Assembly: GCA_911728435.2 (NCBI GenBank)
Contig: OU452198.1
Span: forward strand, 41,631,902-41,695,901
DNA from: Apoderus coryli
Lineage: Eukaryota > Arthropoda > Insecta > Coleoptera > Attelabidae
Length of the DNA: 64,000 bases
Direction: 5' to 3'
A model generated the notes under the pieces. That model was not told the DNA's origin. It worked only from the letters and a program-made list of their open reading frames with translations, and did not search any database. Made by a program: the position numbers and the translations under genes. Below are positions 45,607 to 55,821 of this stretch, one piece after another; positions within the stretch are counted from its first letter, which is position 1; every line of letters begins with the position of its first letter.

Positions 45607-46258
45607 TCAAATAAAACTACGTCTGCTCCACAAAATATTTGTACATGTATTTATACTATTAGCGGATAGTCAGACATGTTTTTATTATGTATGTAGATAA
45701 AGAAAAGACCGAGAGGGTTCTTGATATAAAGAAAGTATATTAATAAGGTATAAGGCATAAACGACATAAACTTTTTGATTCTTATATTTAGCATGTAGCC
45801 TGAATTATATCACTATTCGAACTACTTACTTTGTCTAACCTAACTGTCAATCCAATATACAACCGTAGATGTGTGTAGAGAGACACTCACATAGAGATGT
45901 GTATAGAGAGACACTCATCTAAGGTTGCCATATTCTAGCCAAACCTGCATGTATTATAACCATACATAACAGTTTTGAGGCCGTCAGGTCTCATCATCAG
46001 TGACATATTAGTTACAAGAAAATTCCATTATGCGTTCATCGAAAAGTTATAGTAAATAAACATACAAGCTAGAAGAAGGAAAAACAACATTGATAAGAGC
46101 TTGTATGTTTATTTACTATAACTTTTCGACGAACGCATAATGGACTTGTCTTGTAACTAATATGTCACTGATGATGAGACCTGACGGCCTCGAAACATGT
46201 CTGACTATCCTCTAATAGTATAAATACATGTACGAATATTTTGTGGACTATAAATTCA
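45607..46258. mobile_element. Inverted pair of Penelope-type terminal repeats
   Basis: Right arm 46099-46255 and left arm 45619-46069 are inverted copies over about 155 bp, separated by a 30-bp spacer. The inner 93 bp (45977-46069 and 46099-46194) match almost perfectly. The left arm is interrupted by about 295 bp (roughly 45678-45971) that includes a tandem AGATGTGT...AGAGAGACACTCA duplication (45867-45920). The arms contain a hammerhead, complete on the right and cut off on the left after stem II. Confidence 0.7.
46164..46205 (+). ncRNA. Hammerhead ribozyme candidate (Penelope type)
   Basis: In order: GTCA (stem I), CTGATGA (46168-46174), stem II GAGACC-TGAC-GGCCTC with one mismatch, GAAA (46192-46195), palindromic stem III ACATGT, cleavage triplet GTC (46199-46201), TGAC (stem I, complementary to GTCA). 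The core is intact. As at 2634-2677 the stem III has no real loop, so activity would be expected mainly in tandem transcripts. Confidence 0.75.
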
Positions 46259-46328
46259 CCGCTCCTCTCTGGATATGGATTACTTTAGAACAACAAAAAA
46301 TTTACGTATAAGTTAAATTATATTATTT

Positions 46329-46407
46329 ATATTCTTGAAATAAAAGTCAACCTCCACACAATATTGTGTAGTATTGCGTGGAGGTCGACTTTTATTTCAA
46401 GAATATT
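46329..46407. repeat. Perfect-arm hairpin
   Basis: ATTCTTGAAATAAAAGTC-AACCTCCAC is mirrored by GTGGAGGT-CGACTTTTATTTCAAGAAT around a 19-bp loop, with one or two mismatches over about 29 bp. It may be a miniature facing pair of terminal repeats, like its neighbours on both sides. Confidence 0.7.
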
Positions 46408-46497
46408 TAATTATTCTACTCCACTTCGATATGGACTACTTCTTTCGAATATATTATTTATTATTATTTGCTATAAATGGTTCTAGGTCTCATAATT

Positions 46498-46690
46498 GGC
46501 CAACATTTTGGCCTCCTATTAGGCCATCATCAGGACAATGAAATACGGTTACTGTGTTCTCATTATTTATTTTATATTCGTTGAATCCTACACTTATATG
46601 TATGTAAATGTACCTTAGACAAAAGTGAAACCGTATTTCATTGCCCTGAGGATGGCTTAGTAGAAGGCCGAAACGTCGGTATATTGAAAA
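46498..46690. repeat. Facing pair of hammerhead-like terminal repeats
   Basis: The right side (46639-46680, plus) reads TGCC, CTGAGGA, a GGCTT...AGGCC hairpin, GAAAC, GTC, GGTA. The left side (minus) reads CTGATGA, TGGCC...GGAGGCC, AAAATGTTGG. Each has one or two core changes, so neither should cleave, but the common design with the other sites is clear. Arms of about 53 bp are separated by about 85 bp. Confidence 0.55.
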
Positions 46691-46789
46691 GTATAGTGTA
46701 GTTAAATATGTCTGTATCCACAATGCCAAAAGCAACGACACTGAAGGTTGCCTGCAGTCTTAATATCGCTTGTTTGTCCTATACCTACA

Positions 46790-48100
46790 ACACACAGTCC
46801 TAGTTTCGCAAGTGACTTAAGACCAATTAGTCTTTTGCCTGTTCTTTCTTAAATATTAGAAACCGTAGTTTACAAGCAGGTATTCAGTTACGTATCGTCA
46901 AATAGTATTCTTCCTACACATCAGTCGGGATTTCGGAAAGCTGATGGCACCACTTCATCATTGTTGGAATATTGTGAGAGCTTTGGATAGGGGATTGTCA
47001 GTGGTATCAGTGGCGCTAGATTATTCGAAGGCATTCGATCTGCTAAGCCACAATTCTACGCTGATGATACTCATCTTTTGCATTACTTTGATAATAAAAA
47101 TGTTCATTTAGCTTCAGCCAAAATCAATCAAGATCTCAAAGGTATTTATAAATATTCTTTGGCCCATAACTTGAAAATCAATCCAGGTGAAACTAGGGTC
47201 ATGGTATTTTGCTCACATTGAGTCCAACCTAGATATCAAAATAAATGACACACAATTACCTTTCACAAATCAAGCTAAATATTTGGGCTTGATTATTGAT
47301 GTTAATTTAAGGTTTAAGGAACTCTGTAAGATCTTATGTTCGAATGAAAATGCTTTATGCCAACAGAAATATTCTGAATTATAAAATGAGGAAAAAGCTT
47401 TGCGAATCACTGATTATGCCGATATTTTTCTATTGCCATTTAGTATACTATCCTTGCCTCGATTATCGCACAAAGAATAGGTTGCAAATAGTTCAAAACA
47501 CTTGCTGCCGATTTATAAATAATTTACGAAAGTATGATCGTGTTTCTCAAAAAATCTTTGACCTATAGGATGGCTCAAACTACACAATATCGTAAAGCTG
47601 CATTACCTTATGTTCACATATAGGCTTCTGAAGTCTTCATATCCGGTGTACTTGCGTGAAAAATTGACTTTCAGACACAAGGTTCACACAACCTGTTGAC
47701 CATGCCTCAGTATTGGCTTGCATTATTCAAAAGAAGTTTTACATATCAAATAGTAAATTTGTATAATTCATCATATTATAATTGTTTCAGTTTAAGACCT
47801 TTTAGTTTTAGGAACAAAATAGAAGATGTGCTACAATCAGAAGATATTTAAATTTAGAAATCGAGTGATTTGATTCTCTGATGCATATTTTTTCTTTATT
47901 TTTTTTTCTTAGTGTATCGCATCAATTTATTATTATTATTTTTCGTTTTGTTATATTTAGAAATTTATTTGTAAAGTCATCTTGAAGTTTAAGTGTTAAA
48001 GAATAGCTTATTAGCTAAACTTCGTCGTCCTGATGATTTGATGTAGGTATAATGTATTTATACATTTTTCATAAAGACGCTTATTATTATCATCCGTAGG
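46790..48100 (+). pseudogene. LINE reverse transcriptase copy (family B), plus strand
   Basis: The plus strand reads DLRPISLLPVLS, VVYKQVFSYVSSNSILP and HQSGFRKADGTTSSLLEY; then a deletion joins LSH directly to the YADDTHLLHYFDN active site, out of frame. KYLGLIIDVNLRFKELC, MKMLYANRNILNYKMRKKL and later blocks follow. The 3' UTR has ATAGCTTATTAGCTAAACTTC and ends ATAAAGACGCTTATTATTAT. It is an inverted relative of 43035-45118, about 1.7 kb away. Confidence 0.85.
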
Positions 48101-48339
48101 ATGACACATAGATGCCGTGATATTCGTATTCCACTGTAGGTCCTTAATTCACTGGATGATGAAGTTGCAGAAGGCCAATAATTTTTTTTTTAAATATCCT
48201 AGAAAAAAAATGCATGTTTTGTTACAAATGATTTTTAAATAATGTCGTATGCACGATGACTAAAAAACTTCTTAACGGGTTTTCACCAAATTTGGTACTA
48301 AAAATACCGATTAAATTTGAAAAAGGAAGCACAATCTAT

Positions 48340-49030
48340 GAATATACAGGGTGTCTCTCAAGTCATGATCCAAACTAAATGAGGTGATAAACGACGTCAT
48401 TTGTTTTGAGTAAATTTAATGTTTTGACAGCAAGACTACAAAAATTTCAACAATTTCAAAAAAAATTATTTTCAGGTAATTATTGGCCAATAAAAAAATT
48501 GCGAGACGAAGAGAGATTTGAACCCAGGACTTTCAGCATGCAAAGCGGGCACTCTACTACGGAGCTACACCTGTAACATACGAATTATGCGAATTACCGT
48601 GACCTTATACACATAAATATCAATTAGATACATAACTGGTGAAATTTTAAACGCAATTTTCTGGAGAACTATGAAGTAAATGTCAAAAGTAAGCTATTGC
48701 TGTAAAGAGAATAACAAGTGATTTCAAAAGATGATGGATCACTCGACCACTACTGCTATTTAAGAATTTGGGGGTTGTGTGTACCACTGTCACAAGGTTA
48801 AAGCGATTTTAACCAAAAACTAATGGGTTGATCCTATCCGATCTCCTAAACGCATATACCAAAATTTAGGTCAATGGGCTGAAGCATTTAGGCGCTATCG
48901 TCGAAGAACACATATACAGATACACAGGTAGTCATACTTCCATCTGGAAATGGTCTTGGTCGTCTAAGGGGTCTTCAAAATGGTTATATACGTTTTTATA
49001 TCAAATATTTTAGCGTGTTCACAATACTTT
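48340..49030 (-). repeat. Dispersed repeat with a tRNA-like module, copy 2
   Basis: From about 48490 it shares the tRNA-like block and the downstream blocks listed for copy 1 (11400-12310), in the same order and without the LINE interruption. At 48349 the sequence TACAGGGTGTCTCTCAAGTC looks like one end of a further TIR element, without partner. Confidence 0.6.
48505..48575 (-). other. tRNA-Ala-like pol III module
   Basis: On the minus strand: GTGTAGCTCCGTAGTAGAG (box A-like), anticodon loop TTTGCAT (TGC, Ala), and CTGGGTTCAAATCTC (box B). The acceptor stem does not pair and the D arm is off-pattern, so it is a tRNA-derived repeat component, not a tRNA gene. Confidence 0.65.
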
Positions 49031-49391
49031 CCCTGGGTCGGGTAAGTGCTACAACACAATGCAGTGTTTCTAAGCTGTAAAATATTTGTAAACGCACTGG
49101 CGCCAATGATCTCGTACTATTTATATTAGAGGGTATACAGATGACATATTAACACTACACAGATGCTGGGTGACACCCTATACGAGTATTTGCAGAGGTG
49201 TATAATATATTATACAGAATGCAATGTAATTTCACAGGCCAGTGCTTCTGTCTCATCCAGGAGGACGATGTGATGACTTTGCGAAAAAGAAATATGCAAA
49301 AGGAAATGAATAATAGTTAAGAAAAATCTGGAAAAATTCCACATGGGTAAAATTCCACATGGTTGCTTCTTAACTTATATTTTACCTTAAA

Positions 49392-49840
49392 CTAAACTAC
49401 AAAAATTATGTTATATTGCTGGCCAAAATAAGAAGCTTTTTTACAAATTAATATTTCTATTACGTGTCTGACAGCGCTCGTTTCATATAAGTAATTCGGA
49501 TTTTTTCTTTTAATGATTTTATTAAACAAAATTAGTGAATGAAAGATCCGACGTTGTTTCATTCTTAACCAGCCGATTTCCTTAATCTTAGCGCTAATGC
49601 CACTTTCACCACTACGAATTTCACATACAAGCCGTGTGCATGAATTCTGCATCAACTGAATCCTGTTTTCATCAATTTTTGTTAAACAAGGACTATACAT
49701 ATATAACATCGCCATAATTAAAATGTGACAGTAGGTACTAAACTGTCGCATAATAGTATCCAATACGATCCCCAGGTTTTTTGCAGAGTCAGTGCTCTTT
49801 AAAGCGACATTATCAATCCCCAAAGTTAAGTCCTTATAGC
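49392..49840 (-). pseudogene. LINE ORF2 fragment after the RT core
   Basis: 143-codon minus-strand frame: STDSAKNLGIVLD, then an internal loss, AMLYMYSPCLTKIDENRIQ, LMQNSCTRLVCEIR, EIGWLRMKQRRIFHSLILF and KRKNPNYLYE. These are the conserved blocks after the RT active site of a Jockey/CR1-like element, similar in order to family B but divergent. Confidence 0.75.
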
Positions 49841-49929
49841 GCTATGCATTCTGAAAAAATAAAAATAAAACAAAAACGAAAATAAGAACTTTAATTAATG
49901 CTTTCAACAACAATAACAAAATGAAATAA

Positions 49930-50360
49930 AATTAAAGCTCAAATCACAAAAATTGCTCGAAATGTAGTCCACCACCTCAATACATTTTCGACATATTTAC
50001 ACTAACGCATTTATTGTAGCAGATAGTTCATGCGGATATCGCCGCATTGCAGGTTTGCTGAATTCTTAAAATTAAATCTTCTTTTGTTAATGAGGGATTA
50101 GCGTAGACCTTATTTTTAATAGTGCCCCAAACGGAAAGGGCTAGCAGATTAAGATCCGGTGACCTGGGTGGCGAGGCCACTACGGCCCAATACCATTAAC
50201 CACATTTTTCATGTCATTTCTCCCTAGCAGGTCAATCCTTCATTGACGATAAGTGTTATGACGCCATTCTCTTATTCCAAAATGCGGGGGAGCCCCATCC
50301 AGTTGTATCCAACCCTCATGTCTTAAATTAATGGGTTCATCCTCTAAGTAGTCAAACGTA
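49930..50360 (-). pseudogene. Mariner-type transposase C-terminal remnant
   Basis: On the minus strand: GWIQLDGAPPHFGIREW (second catalytic D), later PPRSPDLNLLALSVWGTIKNK (the third catalytic D position reads LA rather than LD) and YANPSLTKEDLILRIQQTC, ending GGGLHFEQFL. Several stops and frame changes. DD41D-like by spacing and context. A sequence just upstream (50400-50460) recurs inverted at 52862-52970. Confidence 0.65.
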
Positions 50361-50645
50361 AAACCGACGATTTGAATAAATGCTAAGACAACCAACATAG
50401 ATGCTGGTTCTTTGAAAAGTATGCACATAGCATTTCTTGCACCTCGAAGTGAGATCAAAATGTCTAGTGGAAAGTGGGACTTTCTATCGTTTGATGGGGT
50501 ACAAAATTATCTTTATAATGATATTCTTTTTGGTTGGTATTACTTCAGGAGTTAAAACGGAAAAGACTTTAGGAACTTCCAACCTGATCAATGAGGAAGG
50601 CACGTAAATTTCACGAAAGTTCTAGATTTTTAGCTCGCCATATCA

Positions 50646-52455
50646 TACAGGGTGAGTCACGAGGAACTGTACATACTTCTACCATAAGTAGAGGCACATT
50701 AGGGGATCATCAAATGACCATTAAAAACTGTCTCCTTGTTTTCATCATTAATATACAGGGTGAATTATGGATATTCACCAAAACAATGTTTCGTCATATC
50801 TTTTCAATGATTAAGTCGATTTATCTCATTTTTTTATAAAAGTGTATATTGGTGCCTGGCAACTAACTGACATATTCAGAATTGAGAAAATCCAGGTCCG
50901 TCTTCGAGAAAATTTGTGGGACTGCTTCATATTCAACACTTCACCCTGTATATGATTTTTCAAAAATCTGATATCATTTTTTCAGAGGGCATAAATAGAC
51001 AGTTAGACCTGGGTATTTGAATTTCTTGTTACACTCACCTCACATTTCCAATTAAGGATTAATTTTAGAGCCAAATTGAAAACTGGCAATAATGAAGTAT
51101 CTTACTGTATAATAATGTTTAGTTATTAAAAAAAAATCTTCAAAATAGACAGAAACGACACACACTGTGCTCCAAAATCTGGCATATCTGGTTCATCCCA
51201 ATAATTCACCCTGTCTGTAACTTTTTCCCCCGTAACAGACAGAAAACAGATAAAAAATGTTTGTAATAACCTAGTTTTCTTATTTGTTTGAGGAAAACTC
51301 ATGTGTCTAATTATTTTAATCGGAATGAAATGAACATGCCAGGGAAATGTTTATTCATAAATTAAGAAATAAAATAAAAAACAATAACCAAACAGTAAAA
51401 CAATTTTAACAATGTGGAACAAAGTAAAAAACAATTTAATAAACATTACGATTATAAAAGATGTTCAAAATGAAATCCATCTGCCTTAATACACTTTTCT
51501 TGACGAATGTTTAAATGTGTAATGGATTTTCTGATTGTCAATGGGTCATTTCTGATAATATTAACAGTGAATAATTCTGCGTTAGGGAGCTGTTGTATTT
51601 TATAATCGTAATGTTTGATAAATTGTTTTTTACTTTGTTCCACATTGTTAAAACTGTTTTATTGTTTGGTTATTGTTTTTTATTTTATTTCTTAATTTAT
51701 GAATAAACATTTCCCTGGCATGTTCATTTCATTCCGATTAAAATAATTAGACACATGAGTTTTCCTCAAACAAATAAGAAAACTAGATTATTACAAACAT
51801 TTTTTATCTGTTTTCTGTCTGTTACGGGGGAAAAAGTTACGTACAGGGTGAATATTTGGGATGAACCAGATATGCCAGATTTTTAAATCCGGCCCTGTAA
51901 ATCAATTCAAACTATCGTATTTCCCATACTGGAGCACAGTGTGTGTCGTTTCTGTCTATTTTGACGATTTCTTTTTAATAACTAAGCATTATTGTACAGT
52001 AAGATACTTTATTATTGCCAATTTTCAATTTGGCTCTAAAATGAATCTTTAATTGGAAATGTGAGGTGAGTGTAACAAAAAATTCAAATACCCAGGTCTA
52101 ACTGTCTATTTATGCCCTCTGAAAAAATTATATCAGATTTTTGAAAAATCATATACAAGGTGAAGTGTTGAATTTGAAGCAGTCCCACAAATTTTCTCGA
52201 AGACGGACCTGGATTTTCTCAATTCTGAATATGTCAGTTAGTTGCCAGGCACCAATACACACTTCTATAAAAAAATGAGATAAATCGACTTAATCGTTGA
52301 AAAGATATGACGAAACATTGTTTTGGTGAATATCCATAATTCACCCTGTATATTAATAATGAAAAGGAGACAGTTTTTAATGGCCATTTGATGATCCCCT
52401 AATGTGCCTCTACTTATGGTAGAAGTATGTACAGTTCCTCGTGACGCACCCTGTA
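50646..52455. mobile_element. 1.8-kb foldback element with arms over 800 bp
   Basis: The left arm (50646-51459) is the inverted copy of the right arm (51599-52455), with a loop of about 139 bp. Ends are TACAGGGTGAGTCACGAGG and CCTCGTGACGCACCCTGTA, with TA at both tips. The right arm has an extra 45 bp near 51890. Each arm contains further CAGGGTGA ends (50752-50955 and its mirror), so a smaller MITE was carried inside before the palindrome formed or was copied with it. Confidence 0.85.
51452..51600 (-). pseudogene. Transposase C-terminus in the foldback loop
   Basis: The loop, on the minus strand, encodes QLPNAELFTVNIIRNDPLTI and RKSITHLNIRQEKCIKADGFHFEHLL before the stop. KADGFHFEHLL is the usual C-terminus of the DD41D-like transposases here (compare EGGHFQQLL and SNGSHFQHLL). 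It suggests that the foldback derives from a mariner-type element that lost its gene. Confidence 0.65.
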
Positions 52456-52459
52456 TACA

Positions 52460-52857
52460 TACAGGGTGAGTTATTAGTGCGTTGAAGTTCGATATTACCT
52501 CAAAGACCAAAAATTTCACGCACAACTCATTTCAGTTCCAGTACAGAAGCCTTAGAATTCGCCATGTTTTGCATATAATACTAGTGGTAACTTGTGAACC
52601 ACTGTATAATTTTCTAAAATTTTAGTATAATTAATGTCAAGTCTAAACCAATGAAATTGTGGAATAATAAATATGGCTTTCCATTTAAAAAAACGTAAGT
52701 TTGGTTCACCCTGATGAGATGAGCCACCCTGTACAAATAACAATAATTTTAAAATATGTACTTTATGACTGCCTACACACTGGCTGCTTAGTTTTGCGTG
52801 AAATTTTTGGTCTTTGAGGTAATATCGAACTTCGACGCACTAATAACTCATCCTGTA
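52460..52857. mobile_element. 398-bp MITE with 62-bp terminal inverted repeats
   Basis: TACAGGGTGAGTTATTAGTG ... AAAAATTTCACGC at the left is mirrored almost exactly by GCGTGAAATTTTTGG ... ACTAATAACTCATCCTGTA at the right. TA lies at both tips. It abuts the foldback element with only 4 bp between. The middle holds CACCCTGATGAGATGAGCC, which may be part of another insertion. Confidence 0.85.
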
Positions 52858-53795
52858 TATTTGATCTCACTTCGAGGCAAAATACAAGTGTCCAAGCATA
52901 GGACCTCACGATTACAAGAAATGCATACTTTTCAAAGAACCACCATGTATTGTCAGTTTTACGTTTGAATGCATAGTTGTCCCTCACAAGAGCGGATCTG
53001 AAATATGTTTGTTTGAAGAATGCGCAGTTGAAGAATAATACAACAGTAGGATAGATACCTTATTGGTTACGTGTCGTAAAACGTATCCACATTGCATAAA
53101 AATGCTAATATTAATGAACTTATTCTTCACACTTCCTTATATGTTGACACATGTACTAATTAAAAAGAAACGTCGTAAATTAAACGGACAAGCCGCCCGG
53201 AAATGTTCAACAAAGCGTAGGTATCGCCTAGAGAGGATAGGTATTTATACAATATACTAAGAGAACCAAACTAAAACACACATATGTGTGTCAACACCCT
53301 GATACGATATGGCTTGACAAGTTGTCGTAGTTTACGCTTGATGGCAGTAAACAAATTAGCGGCAATTTTTCATAGGGATAATTAGTTCAGAAGTTGACGA
53401 CGCGTACGTTTATAATATACACATACAAACACGCATAGTAGTAAGTAATACAACCCTCAGAAATTTGGAAGTTTATTGAACGGTGTAAGTTTGTTCCACC
53501 AGTGGTTAAAAATATATTATGGAGGTTGGTGGTGGGCGATTTCAATTAACTGGTCGCGTGAGGTCAAAATGATACAAGCATAGTGCAAAAAACTTTCTTG
53601 TCTCTCTTCTACCTTGTAAAACGATGTGACAGCAGGATTTTGCATAGTATCGCCTGTAGGGCTGTGTTATAATTTTATTCGTTGTTTGATTCGAAATATA
53701 AATATCGGTAAGTTCATTAAGTAATTATTTTTGCAAATTATAATCTATTCAAGAATGCTTGTTACATAACATAACAAGACTGTAAGTTACATACC
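52858..53795. other. Repeat debris, no gene
   Basis: 52862-52970 recalls 50350-50460 in inverted orientation (ATGCATACTTTTCAAAGAACC). A 16-bp palindrome ACACACATATGTGTGT is at about 53277. 53748-53793 (GCTTGTTACATAACATAACA) resembles the Penelope arm at 2566-2600. Confidence 0.45.
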
Positions 53796-54550
53796 GGGTG
53801 TCCCACAGGGAAGGGATTCGGTCGATTATGGAGAAACTACACTGTGGAACAATCCAAAAATCTGGTGTAGTACTTAGGTCGATGGAGACAATTCGACTAA
53901 AATATTTTCAAGGATCTAGCACTTCCGGTTATACCGGAAATGGGGGTCAACTTCCTTATTTCAAATACGACCCTATATAAATTATATTTTTTTTGGATTC
54001 TCCTTGTAATTGTAAACATATTTCATGCATAATATGTTATACCTATCGCCAGCCGTTTTCGAAATATTTGTAATTTTATGTCAAAAATGACAGAATAAAG
54101 AATAATAACAATTTTTTATTATATGGAAGCTTTAATAATTTAATTCGTTAGAATATACTAGGATATATAGATCTACTTTAGGTGCCTACGTATATTTTTT
54201 AGTAAATATTAATACAGGGTATTTGAAAAAAAGGGTACAAAATCAAATTGAAAAAAGTGTCAAAATTCAAAATTTTTAAATGGCATTTTAAATATGACAC
54301 TTGACAAAAATAATCAACAATTATGACAAAATAATCAACAATTATGACAAATTGTAGATATTAATTAGTAGTAATAATCATGGCGGGCCGGGCGTATAAA
54401 TTATACTAACGAATACTATCTAAATTTGTTTATTATTTATGGATAATGTGACAGAGTGATGTCACAAACGTGTGATACATTTTCTGCCAGGTACCCAGAA
54501 AAACACAGGCCATCACCAAACTAATCAATTCGTCACCGTTCTCAGCTACT
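53796..54550. other. No recognisable gene
   Basis: ACCGGGTGTCCCACAG at 53792 looks like a TIR end without partner. A tandem duplication of AAAATAATCAACAATTATGAC lies at about 54307-54350. Confidence 0.4.
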
Positions 54551-54554
54551 GGGC

Positions 54555-54863
54555 TTGTTTCCTTCCGCTTTATGGAAGATTTTACGAAAGGACTTTGAAT
54601 TAAAAGCTTTCAAGATTCAACTTGTGCAGGAATGGAAGCCAAACGACCATCGTATGCGCCGCTACTTCGGCGAATATGCTGAAGCAAAAATTGATATTGG
54701 TATTGAATTTCCATTCAAAATTTTGTTCTCCGATGAAGCCCATTTTTGGTATGTGGCCCCGTCTTGCTGAAACCACATATCAGCCAAGTCCAGCTCTTCG
54801 ATTTCGGGCAAAAAAAAAATTGTAATCATGGCACCGTAGCGCTCGCCATTCACAGTAACGGTT
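54555..54863. pseudogene. DD41D-like transposase pieces in head-to-head orientation
   Basis: The plus strand 54570-54755 reads LWKILRKDFELKAFKIQLVQ, EWKPNDHRMRRYF and KILFSDEAHFW (end of HTH to first catalytic D). Immediately after, the minus strand 54863-54757 reads VNGERYGAMITIFFLPEIEE and LADMWFQQDGATY (up to the second catalytic D). The two parts, adjacent in a normal protein, are on opposite strands. An inversion inside a transposase gene, with loss of the sequence between, explains this. Related to 13409-14494 by sequence. Confidence 0.72.
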
Positions 54864-55030
54864 TATTGAGTTTAAAAATTTACTTAATAATCAATATTAA
54901 AAATATCAGGTACTTATGTAAATATGTATGTTCGCAATCTATTGGATTGCCATGGAATGCATTTCATATTTACTGATTAAATAAAAATCAAGCTATTGCT
55001 GTGAATTTTTAAGTTTTTTGAATAGAAAAA

Positions 55031-55180
55031 ATGCCGTTTCGATTCAGCAATTTTGAATATGTTGACATGCATTTTGTTTATGGGTTCTGCAATGGCAATG
55101 CAAGGCAAGCAGTTGGAGAGTACCGGCGGCGTTTTCCAAATCGCCAACAACCGAGTCACATTACCTTCAGGATTTTCTGC
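55031..55180 (+). pseudogene. N-terminal HTH fragment of an insect transposase-like protein
   Basis: The frame starts [20 protein letters not shown], then [20 protein letters not shown]. The pattern DMH.VYG...A....Y..RFPNR.QP matches the DUF4817-type HTH found at the N-terminus of many insect transposase-like proteins. It would bind DNA. No catalytic part follows. Confidence 0.5.
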
Positions 55181-55668
55181 ATGCGGAAATCGCAAATTAT
55201 AAAATCTAATTATTTTTAATTTCAATAATTAGATGACAATAGTTATGAATTTATGAACGAAACATTAAAACTTGAAAACTGTTTTTTTTTCTATTTCTAA
55301 GCAATGTGTTTCATGGTAATCCACGATGGAATACGCATACAAATTATGTAGTGTTTTTTTTGTGAATTATTAGGTAAATTTGTAATCTCAATTTACTCAA
55401 AAACTAAGCATTTATTTCAAAATAAAAGAATACGACCTTTTTTAGGCAAATTACATTTTTTTTTATTAATATGACCTCAAAAAGTGAAATATTCCATCGA
55501 CAAAAAATTTGGAGCGTTATTTCCCCCCTCCCCCTCTAGTTTGATACGCCCATGACTATAATTTTAGAAATAATTTTGGTTTGACTTATTAAGAATTAAA
55601 AATCAAATACATGTGTCAAATTTCATTGATGTATCTAAAATCTTTGGGTTAATATTCACAAAGCACCA

Positions 55669-55800
55669 TCATCAGGGACTAATTATTTGATATTTGAACT
55701 CCCTGTATCTCCATTACAAGTTACAATACGTTTATGGACCCAGGAAATTTTTTCTTGAAATTCACGGTTTTATCATCTGTGTTAATTTGTAATAAAACAT
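55669..55800. other. AT-rich spacer
   Basis: Nothing recognisable apart from single CACCCTGTAT-like words, which are common ends of mariner-type repeats in this DNA. Confidence 0.35.
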
Positions 55801-55821
55801 AGGAAACACCCTGTATAAATA

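Noticed and set aside
55669..55675. CTGATGA on the minus strand as a further hammerhead
   Set aside because: No GAAAC or NUH triplet follows in a suitable place and no stem II can be drawn.
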